Below are positions 1 to 12,150 of a stretch of DNA of 64,000 nt, in pieces. The notes under the pieces were generated by a model that worked only from the letters and a program-made list of their open reading frames with translations, made no database searches and was not told the origin of the DNA. Each line of letters starts with the position of its first letter. Position 1 is the first letter of the stretch. The translations under genes were made by a program, and so were the position numbers. Source of the stretch: Irpex lacteus (lineage: Eukaryota > Basidiomycota > Agaricomycetes > Polyporales > Irpicaceae); the NCBI GenBank assembly GCA_001986395.2, contig MQVO02000021.1, forward strand, positions 434,001-498,000, given 5' to 3'.

Positions 1-2058
1 CAGAGATTAAATAAGATTATCCTGTCCTTCGTACTGCGACTTACACAGATCGTCGATGATTTCGATATTCTCGGGTTTGAACTGAAGGATAGGGATAGAT
101 GTCGAGAGCCCGAGATCGAACCGAGTCGTCCATTTGTTGATTTTCTGAAAATATAGCACGGTAAATGAAGACAGGGATCATCCATGGATTATGGCTCGTT
201 ACTTACCTGCTTCTGATTGAGGTCCATTGGATTGTACCACCTTACCAACGCCTCCAACGACATACGGTGCTGGTCTCCTTCCCTGCAATCAGCCTCGCGC
301 TCGTAATCCTCGTCAGTCTCGACAAAATGCAACTTCCGATCCTTTACCGCGAAAGCGACAAATACCCTCCCACATAATACAAACTTCTGCGCGAGGAGCT
401 CCTTAAGCTTCTTGAGATCCAAGTCATAGGACTTGGGCACTCTCATTTGCAGCAGGCGTCGCGAGCCGAGGAACCGAGCAAATCTGTGAGAGCGGCCCAT
501 CTCCATAGGTTCCAGCTGAACATGAAATACTGGCTGCTCCTTCTTGTTGCTCGACGTCTGTTCGCACGGAACGAGCTTGACGATCTGTTGGATTTTGCCT
601 CCATACCAGTTCGGCTCATCCTTCCAGTCGCCTTGAAGCCCCAGCCCACGAGATTTGTTTTCCAACAAAGCCAGCTGCTCGCGATGCAGCTCCTCCCTTG
701 AGAAGTAAGACGCTATTGAGCAAACCAAATCATGACTCAACGCGAGAATTGAACGCACCAGAGCTTAGGACGTTTAACCACTTGGGGACGTCCAAGCATG
801 ATATCAGAGATGAACGAAGGGACTAACGACGCTTGTTTCTTCACGTCGTTCAACGCGGAGCTGATCTCCCGCGTCTTAAAGAATACGTCATCCCACTTCC
901 ACATGCCCTTCGTAACACCTCGCGCGAGCTCATATTGAACTCCCCACGGCAGTTTGTTTGCGTCCATAAACGTCTGAGCAATCCCGTCGTGGGCGATGAC
1001 GAAATAACCGTTGTCTGCCTTGGCCAAAACAGGTCCAGAAGGTGTCAAAGAAGCTTTGCCTTTGCTTGGTGTAATGGGTTCTGTACCAATAGAGCCAGCA
1101 GGGCGGGCTGTAGCGAGAGGAGGAGAGGGGCGCACGTATTCGCTATTGTCGGAGGTTGTCCGATTAAGAGTAGATGAGCCAATTGGGGTAGTAGTAGACC
1201 GTGGGGTCATTCTTTGTACACCACTAATAGGAGACGACGAGGCTGGCTGGCTGCTGCTAATCACAGCTGGCAGTGTCGCTGCGCGAGTGAGAGTGGTTGG
1301 AGGAGCTGGCAGGCCTAGGGCAACGGCCAATCGAGCTGCGAGCCTGATATATGAGGTAGTAAGAAAGCTTTCAACAGACAGATGAAAACAACATAGCAGA
1401 CTTACCCTTCGTCTTCGTCGTCGGAGGGCGTGGTTTCGCCTGTGTCAGTGCTCGTAATGGAGGCGCTACCAAATTCAACCAAAGAGAACGATGTGCTCTC
1501 GTCGTGGTCGTCGTCCTCGATATCCGTTGGATCAAGATCGAGGTCCGAGTTCGTCTCTGACTCGGAATCCGAGTCTGGGACTTCTACTGCAAAATGGTGG
1601 TCACAATGTCGATCACGGTGTAGGACAACCAAATGGGAAACACTCACCTATCATACGACCAACTTGGGTCTGCGCTACATCGGCTACAGTTGATCTTGCT
1701 ATGGTAGTGCCTACAGCTGATATGATGAGTGTTCGATTCAACTACATCAAAAGGGGAAGCTACCAAAAGGAGAAGGCGTAGTAGACACACTTCTACGAGA
1801 GCTCGTGCCATATGACGCCGCTGATGCGGCCCGTGGTGACACATTCAACGGGTATCTCGTCCTCGCTGATACAGAGACAACTATGAACACAGTCAACGTC
1901 AAGGGGGATAATACTGTAAGAACGAGCGTACCCGCTGGCTGAATTCCGATTCTGACCGATGGGGACCGTACAACGATACGTTGGCCGTCTTGATCATCCT
2001 GCTGGTCCTCTTCATTGGAGGCAATGAGTACCGACACGGGTGACAGTCTCCTCGACAT
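1..2058 (-). CDS. RNA-dependent RNA polymerase (RdRP, QDE-1 type), N-terminal part, truncated by window edge
   Basis: Eukaryotic RdRPs make double-stranded RNA for RNA silencing. The gene reads leftwards from an ATG at 2058. Exons include a Ser/Thr- and Asp-rich N-terminal part (about 1402-2058), a segment at about 767-1360 ending in 'WGVQYELARGVTKG', a conserved exon at about 204-710 and a short exon at about 45-144. The last two carry the strongest family signal: 'SRRLLQMRVPK', 'LLAQKFVLCGRVFVAF', 'VETDEDYERE', then 'KWTTRFDLGLSTSIPIL' and 'FKPENIEIIDDL'. These match the linker and head region of agaricomycete RdRPs. The splice donor at 39-44 shows that the gene continues past the window, so the catalytic DxDGD motif cannot be checked. 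Introns are short; one (about 145-203) has a GTAAGT donor. The start is the first plausible ATG and could be wrong because this N-terminus is poorly conserved. Family assignment is firm; the active state is unknown. Confidence 0.88.
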
Positions 2059-5000
2059 GGTGGTGGTCGAGGTGCAACTTGAAGTCGAAGAGTATCGCGG
2101 AGATCACAGATGTTGCAGGGGGTTGAGGGATCTAATATATACGTATCGATATCTTGCGAGAGGTTGAGCTATATTTCGACTCCCATGTCAAAGTGGCCAG
2201 CCAGTGAGCGCACACGAATAAAGTTCTTTCATCGTCTCTTCAGGAAGTTCGGGTCCAAAACTTGACATTCCGCACTTTGACCGATATTAACACTGCGCGC
2301 GCCGCAGGTCGAGCATGGCATGGATAGAAGTGTCGTTCATCTACGACGATCACTGACTCTGGTTTCAGTCATGGAATCCAATCGTATGTTTACGGCGATT
2401 GTGACGAATTCAAATTCACGCGGAATGATCGTCCTCGAAATCGCGTGGGAAATCCAAAAAGCTAAGAGACGCCGGCATCTGTGTCCTTAAACGGAAGTTC
2501 TCATGGCCAGCTCGCTTATGAAATTCATGTCTACGAGATGTGATCATTGAGTGACATTAACTGCGGCAGTGATACTGTAGAAAATGCTGTCAAAAATGCC
2601 TATAGGAGTAACATTGATCTATCTGCTATCCTCAAGTCGCTGTACATTCAGCACAGCACTGTGGCACTCGCGGAATCGTATTAATCAGTTCTGGGCTATC
2701 CACAGACGTAAAGGTCGAGCTGCGCTTTGGTGGACATGAGGTGCTTATAGAGACCTTTCTCCCAATTTGGGCCGTTTCGGACAGCTGCCACAGTGACCAC
2801 CGGCAGCTTCCTTGAAGTTGCACTTCAAGTTGTCCGCATCATTGATATATATTCGAGAGTCTAGAGCTGGAACGCCACGTATCGGACACCGTCGACGTCT
2901 GCTATGACGATAGTACGCCGTCCAGAAGTCAGCTGCACACCTTTGTCTAACTCTCCAGCTTCCAAAGAGCATCCAGGCCCCAAAGTTGTCAGGTACATCT
3001 GGAAAAACGGAAAGTGGTGCACAGTGATATGTATCATGTGTACCCTTTGTACCTGGCTACCTACCCCCCATGTATATACTCCTGTATACCACCCGCGAGA
3101 CATCTGTACCGGTGTACACTCATCTGTACCACTACACAGAGCACAGCCAGAATGCCTATTGAACCATACCGCTATCAACTCTTCGGATCTCACTCGAAAT
3201 TCATCGCACTCGTGGTAATCAAGGCAGTAATAGACATAGATAGAATGCATTATCATTATCACAACTAGTATTATACATGTAGACTACATAGTATGATTAC
3301 TATGATAAGTACTACTTTGACCTACGTATGATAATATGGCGGCGCTGCTACACACCGACCATTACACACACGCACCCGAGATGTTTCAACAGCATACCAA
3401 TGAGCATGCAGCACCCGGGAAGGTAGGAACAGGCAGGAGAGTGCGGATATTTGGACAAGGTACCCTGAAAAGGCCGAAGCGTGAGGCAAGCACGTGGAAC
3501 ACAAAGCACACAAACACATACCCATGATACTCCAGCTACGGCGGGGCCATGGCATACACAGGCAGCGGGTCTACCTAAGCTAGATGGCAGATGAGTGCAC
3601 AGATGAAGAGCCAAAATTATAATACGTACTGTATTTTTCATAGCGAGCAGAGATGTGACTGGATCTACATCAGGATATGGATTAGATATACGTTATGAGA
3701 ACGACGTGGCCAGACACGCACCTTCAACATCATGTTTAGCACTGGACAGCACTCTTCAACCGTCACAAGTCCTAGAAGGTGTGCTGCGGAATTCAAAGCC
3801 GACCAAACGACTGAGCAAGACGAGAACTTTTCATGAGCGGCTCGTACACACCTGCTAGGTATGTGACACGATGAGCTCGTGGTACGTATGGAGAGCCTGC
3901 GCTACCTAAAACCTTTTACAGCATTAGCGAGAGGATACAGAAAGACGTGGACGTGAGTGCGGAATGTAATACGATGGGCACGACGTGGGTACGAGGGGAC
4001 ACAACGAGCAGACAAATCAGTGCGAGGGATGGACTACAAGGGATGGCGTGACGATAGGCCGTTTCAAGGCCAGACACTCATAGCTCGTGAAAGACAGAAG
4101 GGCTGTCGATGGCCAGGGAAGGTAGCGGGCGAGGTCGTGGCAGAGAGGAAGGAACGGGGACGGGGAAGAAAGCAACCCGCGGATCTGAGTCGTGCGAGCA
4201 ATCAACAAAGTCATGTGACTGGCGTCTAAATGGCGCTTACTAGTGAACGTCGAACTGCACGAGTTACAAGTACTACTGTACTGGTCTATCTATTAGTACC
4301 TTGTGTACGTAGCACTGGCGTTGATGATTATTGCAGGTTATAGCTCTAAAATACCCGAGCTCCTTCGAACATTGAGTACTTCTATACTTTCATACTTTGG
4401 CACATGTCTTCATCACTCACATTGGTGCGTCCTAACGAATCGGTTTCCGTAATAGTAATGATGATTATCTGTCAGTATTCAAGTCATCGAGACCGCGATT
4501 ACTTATGCTACATAGCTATGTATGACATCAGGCATGTCGACTGAAGGTCCGTATGAGCGGCTGTGAAAATGCACATGCGCTCGAGCCTCGGCCTGCTGGC
4601 CCTGCTCACTAGTACTGACGAAACACTTCAAACACGATGATCACCTTAGGCCGCTCTATAATATATCATGCCATCCCAACAGTAATATTTATTGGTCTGT
4701 ACTGGTATGTAATAAGACAAATGCTAGAAATGGTATACACGGTAGGTACGGTATCCAGCGGTACAGACTGCGCACTGCGGGTATGCGCAATTCCCTTTTT
4801 CCTGATGTAGGGTTTGGCTGGCGTCGGAGGTCCGGTAGCCATCGTACTAGTACGTGACCTATAGCTAGCTTCACGCCGTGCTTAAATTAAGGGTTGAAGT
4901 TATATGATCTCTACACAGCATGCGAGTATTTTCATTTTCTTATGATGCAGCTGCGGTTGAGAACGAGAAGAGCATCTGCCATCCAAAGTAAGTATCCTAA

Positions 5001-5431
5001 TTAATTACTTGCAGCGTTGCGAGAGATTTCCACCAGCTCGGCCCCTCCAACGAGTGTTCGTTTTACAACTTGAACTCACTAATGCTTCACTGGCATTTGG
5101 CTAGCCACAGAGCCTGAGAGCACTACTTAATATAAGAGTCAAGTCGTTCTTTCTTGTAGCTATGACTAACCTGGCTGATCAAAGTAAGAAACTATAACAG
5201 ACTTGAGTCAGGCCATTGCACTACCTACCGGAAAAGGGAACTATAGTAATTCATCGTAGACGTAGTGGATACCAGTTTGGGGGATAGAATGCAACGCGAT
5301 GTTCTAGTGATACTATGGACTCAATAATTCTATGCTTTATTCAAGTTGTGACACCGTTCGAAGTACATAGCCTATTGAGTGGAATGCGGATAAGTTGGGA
5401 TTAATCCTGTCAGACCAACCTCAAGCTGAAG
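2059..5431. other. Gene-poor 3.4-kb stretch
   Basis: No open frame here is long, has family motifs or joins convincingly to neighbours. Short frames (for example minus strand 2632-3262) have no recognisable domain. The sequence is AT-richer, with many TA-rich palindromic patches such as 'TATATACTCCTGTATACC' near 3072. It separates the divergent-side end of the RdRP gene from the 3' end of the first BTB gene and contains the RdRP promoter. A decayed mobile element or gene remnant is possible, but I see no terminal repeats that would prove it. Confidence 0.5.
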
Positions 5432-6942
5432 CTATATGGCCATGGGGTTACGGTAGGTATTGCAGTAGTTACAATAGCGGAAGATTGTTTGGCTCATATT
5501 CAAGCGCATTTGCTGGCAGTAACTGCATTTACCCGAATTCATGAGCGACAGAGATGGGTCACCGACTTGCGGCTCCGATAGTTTCTTGACGAGTGCAGAC
5601 AGAGTGTCAGCGGTATGAGCGCAAGCTCCATCCGCCATCTCATGTATCCATGAAGGAACACCAGCCAAAACGCTGGGACGGGGGGTGGGAGTACACGCGA
5701 ACTGTACTTGCATAACACGTATTTCATCGTATCTAAGATTGGATAGTTAATATCATCATGATCGACGGCTAGCAAAAGAAAAGTAGCTCAATACCGACAA
5801 AGATGTAAGCGATGAGCGCAGCTCGTGTAAGATGTTGTGGGTGGAAAGCTTATTTTGAATGTCTGTCTTCGCTTTCAGTTTCAGATCAGGGATCCCACAC
5901 TGTAAGGAGCTATTAGTTTCAATAATACGCCATTATTACTCGAATGGAGCGATACTTGCCTTATCAGCAAGCCTATACATCGATTTAGGAGAGCATGGCG
6001 GAGCTGATACTTGCACTGAGGACTCGCTCGTCTCGCCAGACTGCGACCTCAATCGGGAGAAATTGATTTCTCCGGTGTAAATATAGAATATCAGAGCTTT
6101 CCACCTTGAGAATGTATAAGCACCAGTGCTTCTAATGCAGTGTGACTGGTGCTGATGTGAAAACGTACGTGCGGAATGCAACATCGGGAATCATGATGAC
6201 GCGCCCATAGTACTCCGCATCCCCCTGGAGTCCGGCTGAGAGCTCGTCTTTATCCTTCTGAGAGTAGATATTACTTCTATCAGTACAACATACACTGGCA
6301 AAAGAGCGAGGGTGTTCGCAGGTAAGAGTAAAGGAAACTCACTGTGGCTACTTCTCTCGCCTCAACTCCGTCAGAATCCTTGGTATCCGACCCGTTATAA
6401 TCACCGCTCAAGTCCTCCTCGTCATCCAGATCGCTGTCTGAATAGTAGTCATACTCCTCTGTTGAATTCGCTTTATCGCTGGGAAACGGCGCACGCAACG
6501 AAGCCGGCTTTGCTTCGCTGAATCCTGAGTCAAATACTTAAACAATCGCGGTAGGATATCAGATCTGTCTTGATAATAACTCGGAAAACAGCGCTATAGG
6601 CCACTTACTCCCATCAAAATATCCGGAGCTAGCTCTCAGAAGGCCACTGCTTGCATAGACAGGAAGAGGCTCATCTACGACACCAGTGCTCCGCCGTCGA
6701 GAGAAGGCATAGAACTTGGTGTTGATAAAGCAGCCGCCTGTCAATGACAGTCGCAGAGCAACTTGCACTTGTCCCTTCTTGTCGAGGGACGGGGTGCTGA
6801 ATGTCGTCAGCTGGTGTATGTCGCGTGCCCGAGTCTTGGATCGAGTTTCAGATGCCATCGTACTAGGTCGTACGGTCGATTTAGCACCGTTTTTCTTCTT
6901 CGGGTTGTTGAGGGCAGAGTTTTCTGTACCGAGAGTAGACAT
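5432..6942 (-). CDS. BTB/POZ domain protein A with C-terminal zinc-ribbon-like CxxC pair
   Basis: A member of the agaricomycete BTB/POZ family; such domains dimerise and often recruit CUL3 ubiquitin ligase, but no function is known for this branch. The ATG is at 6942. Exon 1 carries 'FINTKFYAFSRRR' and 'DEPLPVYASSGLLRAS..YFDG', the first half of the BTB fold. Exon 2 carries the acidic spacer 'TEEYDYYSDSDLDDEE'. Later exons carry 'SWKALIFYIYTGEINFSRL' and 'CSPKSMYRLADK', the second half. The last exon has 'YDEIRVMQVQFAC', a helical region, and a tail with CSYC and CNYC separated by 14 residues, which looks like a zinc ribbon. At least four short introns are implied; joins in the middle are approximate. 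It is a close paralog of the genes at 8061-9431, 12151-13537 and 19859-21119, and lies in the same orientation as the neighbouring pseudogene. Confidence 0.78.
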
Positions 6943-7209
6943 GGCGTTGAAGAAGCAGGAGCTGTACTCCCCCTTATGGGCGCCGATACTTACTTATATT
7001 CTTCAAGCGCAATCGTAGGTAGACGCGCCAAACGACAGCGTGAGACACTCCGCTGGAGTCATGGGACCGTAGTCATAAGCTAAGGACCTCATAAGGAGGT
7101 GTGGGCCCGCCGTGGGTGCAACGAGCTGTCAATACTGTACCCTCAAACGTGCGGCCCAGATGTTTGGAACTCAATAAACACCAAGAAGTACATAGAGCTT
7201 CCATCGTTT

Positions 7210-7690
7210 TGTCCCGAGTGGGCCTCAGTATCCGAACCACTTTCAAAGTCGCTATCGAAGTCGTTATATTAATCTTCAGTAAAAGTGGGTTTATCTATCG
7301 GGAATGGGCCGAGCAATGTTTGAACATTGTCCAAAACTGCGTGTAGTATTCAGTTAACCTCTGCAGTCATATTATATGCATAGCACTCACGACTGCCAAA
7401 TTCTTTTGAGCCTTTACGCATCAGCTTGATATTGGCGTAGTACAACGGGCGAGGTTTGTCTAGGACATTCAAGTTAGTGCTTCGTCATTGAGAGAAGGCA
7501 TAGAACTTGGTGTCGATGAACAAGCCATCGTTGACTGATGATTAATTGGCCGCCTGCATGAGTTTCGTCTTGTCCATTTGATTATTGGGGATGGTGCTCG
7601 GTGGTTTGTCTGCTGCAGCTCGTTCGACGTCGATGCGGCACCCGCTGCCGTGACACTGACGGCCCATCCTTTTTTCTTCGAGAGTGAGTA
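7210..7690 (-). pseudogene. Decayed BTB/POZ paralog (5' half only)
   Basis: The reverse strand near 7480-7560 encodes 'VNDGLFIDTKFYAFS' followed by a stop where the functional copies read RRR. It then continues near 7400-7470 with 'DKPRPLYYANIKLMRKGSKEFG', equivalent to the 'DEPLPVYANS..LRASS.YFDG' segment. A following exon-like stretch at about 7210-7340 reads 'PFPIDKPTFTED', a stop, then 'YNDFDSDFESGSD', matching the 'PFPADK..EYDSDSDL' spacer exon of the paralogs. A further stop precedes the motif in frame. The second half of the domain (WKAL..YTG, CSPKSMYRLAD) is absent before the promoter of the next gene. This is a truncated, interrupted duplicate. Confidence 0.72.
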
Positions 7691-8060
7691 CATTCTTAGA
7701 TTACTGAAGCGAAAATATAAAATACACGCCTTGAAGGTGTAGCCTCTTTATGTTGCCATGTCCATTGATTACGCGGAGTACATCACAAGTATATCTCCCG
7801 ACCATAGTGTATCGGCGCTTGCCCGGCGGCCCGGGGCAGAGAGCACATTGTTTCGGCAAATACCAAGGCACTGTTTACTCACGTAAGTACACTCTGATCT
7901 GCTTGGGGTACTTACTAAGTGCAAATTTGAACCTTGTTCATGATCATCACTTGTTTATTTTTAAAAGAGAAAACCTTTTCTCGTGTGAATAGCCGCGAGT
8001 CACGAGCCAGTTGTAAGTATGGATGTAGTAAGCGCTTCTCGTCGGCGCTGTCCCATCGTT
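7691..8060. other. Spacer between BTB pseudogene and BTB gene B
   Basis: I see no conserved coding motif. A short plus-strand frame (7750-7992) has no recognisable domain and no paralog. The right side is expected to hold the 3' untranslated region of BTB gene B. Confidence 0.4.
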
Positions 8061-9431
8061 CTACGATTCTATCGACATGAGGCAAATGTTCTGGAACAGA
8101 GCAGCAAGCACATTAGTGGAGTGCGATATACTCCCAGAGCCGTGTTCTGCCATCCACTCCGGCACTGCTTCCAGAACAAAGGGCAAGGAGTCGGGTTCAC
8201 ATGCAAATTCAACCTCCATGTCACGGATCTCGTCGTACCTGTCCGTGTTATGAGTATCCGTAAGATGCATTCAACGTACTAATATTACTTGCATCGATGT
8301 AAATGTTGAGCGAAGCTCTGCCATGATATTCTCGGGTGTGAGTTTCGCCCGAATATCTTCTCTTGCTCTTCGTTTGAGTATGTGCAAACCGTACTGGCAT
8401 GGAAATGGTTATTCCTCTAGCTCCAGCTCCAAATTGATACTGACAGCTTTACCTTGTCTGCAAGTCTGTACATCGACTTCGGAGAACATAGCGGGGCCTC
8501 CCATGGTTTTTTACAGTGTTCTTTGCCTTCTGGTGCGCTTTTCTGTGATCGAAGCGGGGCGAATTGGAGTTCGCCCGTGAGCAGATAGAAGATTAAGGCA
8601 TTGAAGCTGTGATATGGTATGTGTAGTATAAGAGCTCGTTTCATATCAGACGTCTTCCTGAAATCAATAACAACCTTACGTTGGAAAGGCAATGTCAGAG
8701 ATAGCGATTATTCTGCCACGCGTATGTCCCATAATGTGCGCGGCAGAAATTCCTCGGTCCGCTGGTATATATTTCATAGGCAACGCCGATGGGTTCTAAA
8801 ATACAAGGAGAATCATTTTAATGACGTTGGACAGTAGGAAGGAGAATACTTACGTCAACCGGCTGGTTTTCGGAAGAGTTCAACGTGCAATCACCTCGAC
8901 GCTGGTCGACCACAGTGTGCTCACGATCATCAGTCATGGTTGGTTCTTCGTCGTCCTCCAGATCACTGTCAGACATATAGTCGTACTCAGATGTACTATC
9001 GTCCCAATTAGCCGGAAACCCGTCGCTCAAGGACTCCACATGTCCCTCGCGAAACCCTCTATTGAGAACTGTATACCATTATCGCCCAGTCAGAGTGGGG
9101 GGTAGTCATATATGTAATCGTACGTACGTCCAGCAAAGTAGGAAGACTGGGCAGCCAGAATGGTACTGTTGGCATAAACAGGAAGTGGCTTGTTGACGAG
9201 ATTACTGCCACGCCGTCGAGAGAAGGCATAGAATTTCGCATCGACGAAGGTTCCAGCCGCCATTGTTTGCTTCAGAGTCACGAGTATGATTTGCGGCTTT
9301 ATCATAGATTCTAACTCGCGAACGGACAGTCCGAGCAGAGAGGTCTCTACTTCGGTTGTATCCACGGCTTGTGTAGTGGCCTGCGACATCTGTTCTTGTT
9401 TGTTGTGCGTTGGATCCCTTGACTTCTCCAT
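8061..9431 (-). CDS. BTB/POZ domain protein B
   Basis: Same agaricomycete BTB family as the neighbouring genes. The ATG at 9431 starts a polar region, followed by 'TFVDAKFYAFSRRR' and 'NKPLPVYANSTILAAQSSYFAG' (first half of the BTB fold). A second exon (around 8850-9050) contains the acidic spacer 'TSEYDYMSDSDLEDDEE'. Later come 'HSFNALIFYLLTGELQFAPLRSQ' and 'LCSPKSMYRLADK', then a last exon with 'YDEIRDMEVEFAC' and 'FVLEAVPEWMAE'. The stop is at 8061-8063. Unlike paralogs A and C it lacks the C-terminal CxxC pair and ends shortly after the helical region. The exon path between about 8690 and 8850 is unclear and an internal defect cannot be excluded by eye. Confidence 0.7.
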
Positions 9432-10087
9432 GCCTCTGGTAATCTATATGATATCAGATGAGAGGCATATGCAGGAATCTGTATGGCGGGGAAGAGGCGA
9501 ACTTTCTACGTTATACTTAAACGAAAAGTGAGGGAATGCCCACTTCGATATAAGAGGTTGTAGTGCTCGGCGTTTATGGTCTCTCCGAGTCATGATCGTC
9601 TCCGCGATAAGGTAATGGACCGTGTACACGGCGAGTCTGAACAGAGAGTCGCCTCGAACACAGAAGGAACTTTACCTACGGGAAAGCATTGGTACAGGGC
9701 ACTGCTGATTCACTAGTACTGGAACTGGAACTGGAACCGAACGATATGCTGAGCTTTGACGTGACAATCGGAATATTAAATTCGAATACTCACCTGCGCA
9801 GTTGTTCAATACCACGACGCCAGACATCACTTATATACTTTGAATTCATATTCGTCGCCGCGTCGCGTCTGCCACTAAGTTCCTTCAGCGTCCTTCTCAT
9901 CAATATTCCGGCATCAGCGCCCCTTCGGCATACACCGTGGGCGGACTTGCAGTGCGGGCCGAGAAACCTAGGCTCGTGAACCGGCCTCTATATACCTCGT
10001 ACCAAACCGGATCTTCTGTCTTTGACGTTTCTCTTGTTTACTGATCCATTCTTCCAATATTTGCAGTGCTATTGAGAGGACGCCGAT
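9432..10087. promoter_or_regulatory. Divergent intergenic region between BTB gene B and the F-box gene
   Basis: About 650 bp with no supported gene. The two flanking genes point away from each other, so both promoters should be here. A 'CTATATAC' TATA-like patch lies near 9986-9993, about 100 bp before the F-box ATG. No other element is recognised. Confidence 0.4.
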
Positions 10088-11838
10088 ATGACCGCCTTAT
10101 CAAGCTTGCCGGTAGAATTACTTTCAGACGTTTTAGAGCACATCATACGGCCTAGTCAATTGGCCACCCTTTGCCTAGTGAACAACGCTTTCTATTCATT
10201 TAGTGCACCTGCCCTCTATCGTCGAGCCTTTATCTATTCATGGCACAAGGATGGGAAAGCGAAGGTCAGTAAAGTACATCAATAGCTTGCTGATGCTTAC
10301 TATGTTCATCGTAATCTTGCAGGTAGTAAAGCTGTTTCGAACACTATCCGATCATCCTGCACTGGCGAAGTATGTTGAGCAGCTTTGTAAGTCAAGCTAT
10401 GTGTGTTATCAGCTAAATATGCTGTTATTCATGCTTATGTCGTGCAGCAATCAGAGACTTTCCGAAAGCCATTACAACTGCGGAGCTTGATCATGTCATG
10501 TCCGTTTGCCTACATGGGCTCCGGAACTGCGTCAACCTTCGAGCTTTCTTTTGGACAAGAGACGGGTCCTTATCGACCCCCATCCTGGAAGCTCTTCACT
10601 CCTTGCCTCATCTGCAAGAGTTGGAAATCAACGGCCACAGTGATGGATACTACGATCACACGGCACTACTGCAATTCACTCATCTGCGGAAGATAACGTT
10701 GATACTTCCGGGAAGCAGAATCGTGAACCTTCTTTCGACTTGGGCATCACGTACAGCGCAGACTTTGCGGCAGCTGACCCTAATATGCCAAGTAAGTATG
10801 TTAACAGGTTCACTGAGAGATCATCGATAACCCTTTCTCCAGACGACCACCCTCATTAACGATCGTGTATTAGAAGAACTCTCTGCTCATCTGACGAGTC
10901 TGGACTCCATATACCTTCTGGGCTGTCCAAAGGTTACCCACAAAGGTTTGTGGTCGGTAATTTCAGCGAATGATGGTCGATTGGTTGGATTGGGAATGGA
11001 AGTACTATCCCCGAACTTCGTAAGGTTTGGTGTATGCTCACGAATTAACTCTGGCTGACACGTTCCTGTGAAGGATCTCAACAGGCTCTCAGAGCTCTGC
11101 CAGCCGTCGAAGGCGTTGCGCTCGCTGGAATCGATCAACATCCACATCGATGTAAAAGCTACTTCTGCGCAGTGGCCGCAGCACCTCGTCAGTCTTCTGG
11201 CACCCTCACCGTTGAAAACGTTCCACCTTTCCGCGCTGGCAGGGGAGCCTGCGGTTGATCTATCAGATGCATTCTGCGCCTCGATAGTGAATTCGCACTT
11301 TCATACGCTTAGCAAGTTTTCGGTCGACAGGATGCGCCTGAGCATGGAAGCTATCAGGGACATCTGCAATCGATGTACGCTACTCGAGCGGTTCTTCATT
11401 GTTATGCAGCATGAAGACTTGGTAGGTTTCGCGCTTGTTATCTTGCTCGTCCCGGCTGACTGATCATCGTAAAACCCTGTACTTATTCACAGGCCACGCT
11501 AGGATTATCGTTGGAGATGGCACAGAACCTTCGTGCGTTTCACGCAACTCGTTCTCTAGGTCTGGAATCCGAAGAAGCTCTCGTGGTACCTGAAGCAAAG
11601 ATATTGGCCCTAGTCCGAAAGTGTAGCTGGAAACTCTCCCAAATTGGGTTCTATACAAGAGTCAAACAGGTATATTTCAGGATATGTACACATTTTATGA
11701 GTCATGATGCTAACATCTTTTTCTTAGGTTGATAGAGTAGCTATTCGAGGGGAGGATGGTGAGGTGCTGATCGAACCTCGTCTGGTACCTTACGAGAGCC
11801 CAGAGGTCCCTGAGCCTTTCCTGGTCGTGCGTACGTAA
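10088..11838 (+). CDS. F-box / leucine-rich-repeat-like protein
   Basis: F-box proteins bind SKP1 and act as substrate receptors of SCF ubiquitin ligases. The ATG at 10088 begins 'MTALSSLPVELLSDVLEHI', a standard F-box start (LPxELLxxVL), followed by 'LATLCLVNNAFYSFSAPALY'. The rest, about 400 residues over several exons, is made of leucine-rich repeat-like blocks: 'LHGLRNCVNLRAFFW', 'LEALHSLPHLQELEI', 'LTSLDSIYLLGCPKV', 'LAPSPLKTFHLSAL', 'ICNRCTLLERFFIV'. The stop TAA is at 11836-11838 after 'EPFLVVRT'. Introns are short: the first follows 'KDGKAK' near 10264, and others lie near 10390-10445, 10792-10842, 11023-11073, 11422-11491 and 11670-11728. The layout is typical of the expanded agaricomycete F-box family, whose substrates are unknown. 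Confidence 0.85.
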
Positions 11839-12150
11839 AGTATCAAGGGAACCATGATTACATGTCCCAGCCGTTGTCGTACCTGGAAATCAATGTATTC
11901 CAACATCAGCTCACACAAGCGTGGCTCATTGGTATGAATAAGGATTACTAACTACAGTGTCGTGGACGCCTCTGAGAACATAGTCATTGCTTCACACTCT
12001 TCGTGAGTCAATGGCCGGCATCTACGAGCTGACCGGTCATACCCTGTAGGCTTACCTATTCTTTGTGGCCAAACATTAAGATACGCATATGTTCTTCAAG
12101 ATCTATAAAGGCGCTGTGCTAGCTGGGCCTGTCAGAGCAACGCCTCCAGC
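11839..12150. other. Intergenic region between the F-box gene and BTB gene C
   Basis: About 310 bp without a supported gene. It should contain the F-box 3' untranslated region and the promoter of BTB gene C. A 'CTATAAAG' TATA-like sequence lies near 12103, about 45 bp before the chosen ATG. Confidence 0.4.

Noticed and set aside
2632..3262. Minus-strand short frames with 'RRTIVIADVDGVRYVAFQL'
   Set aside because: No recognised family, interrupted by stops, and no consistent exon chain.
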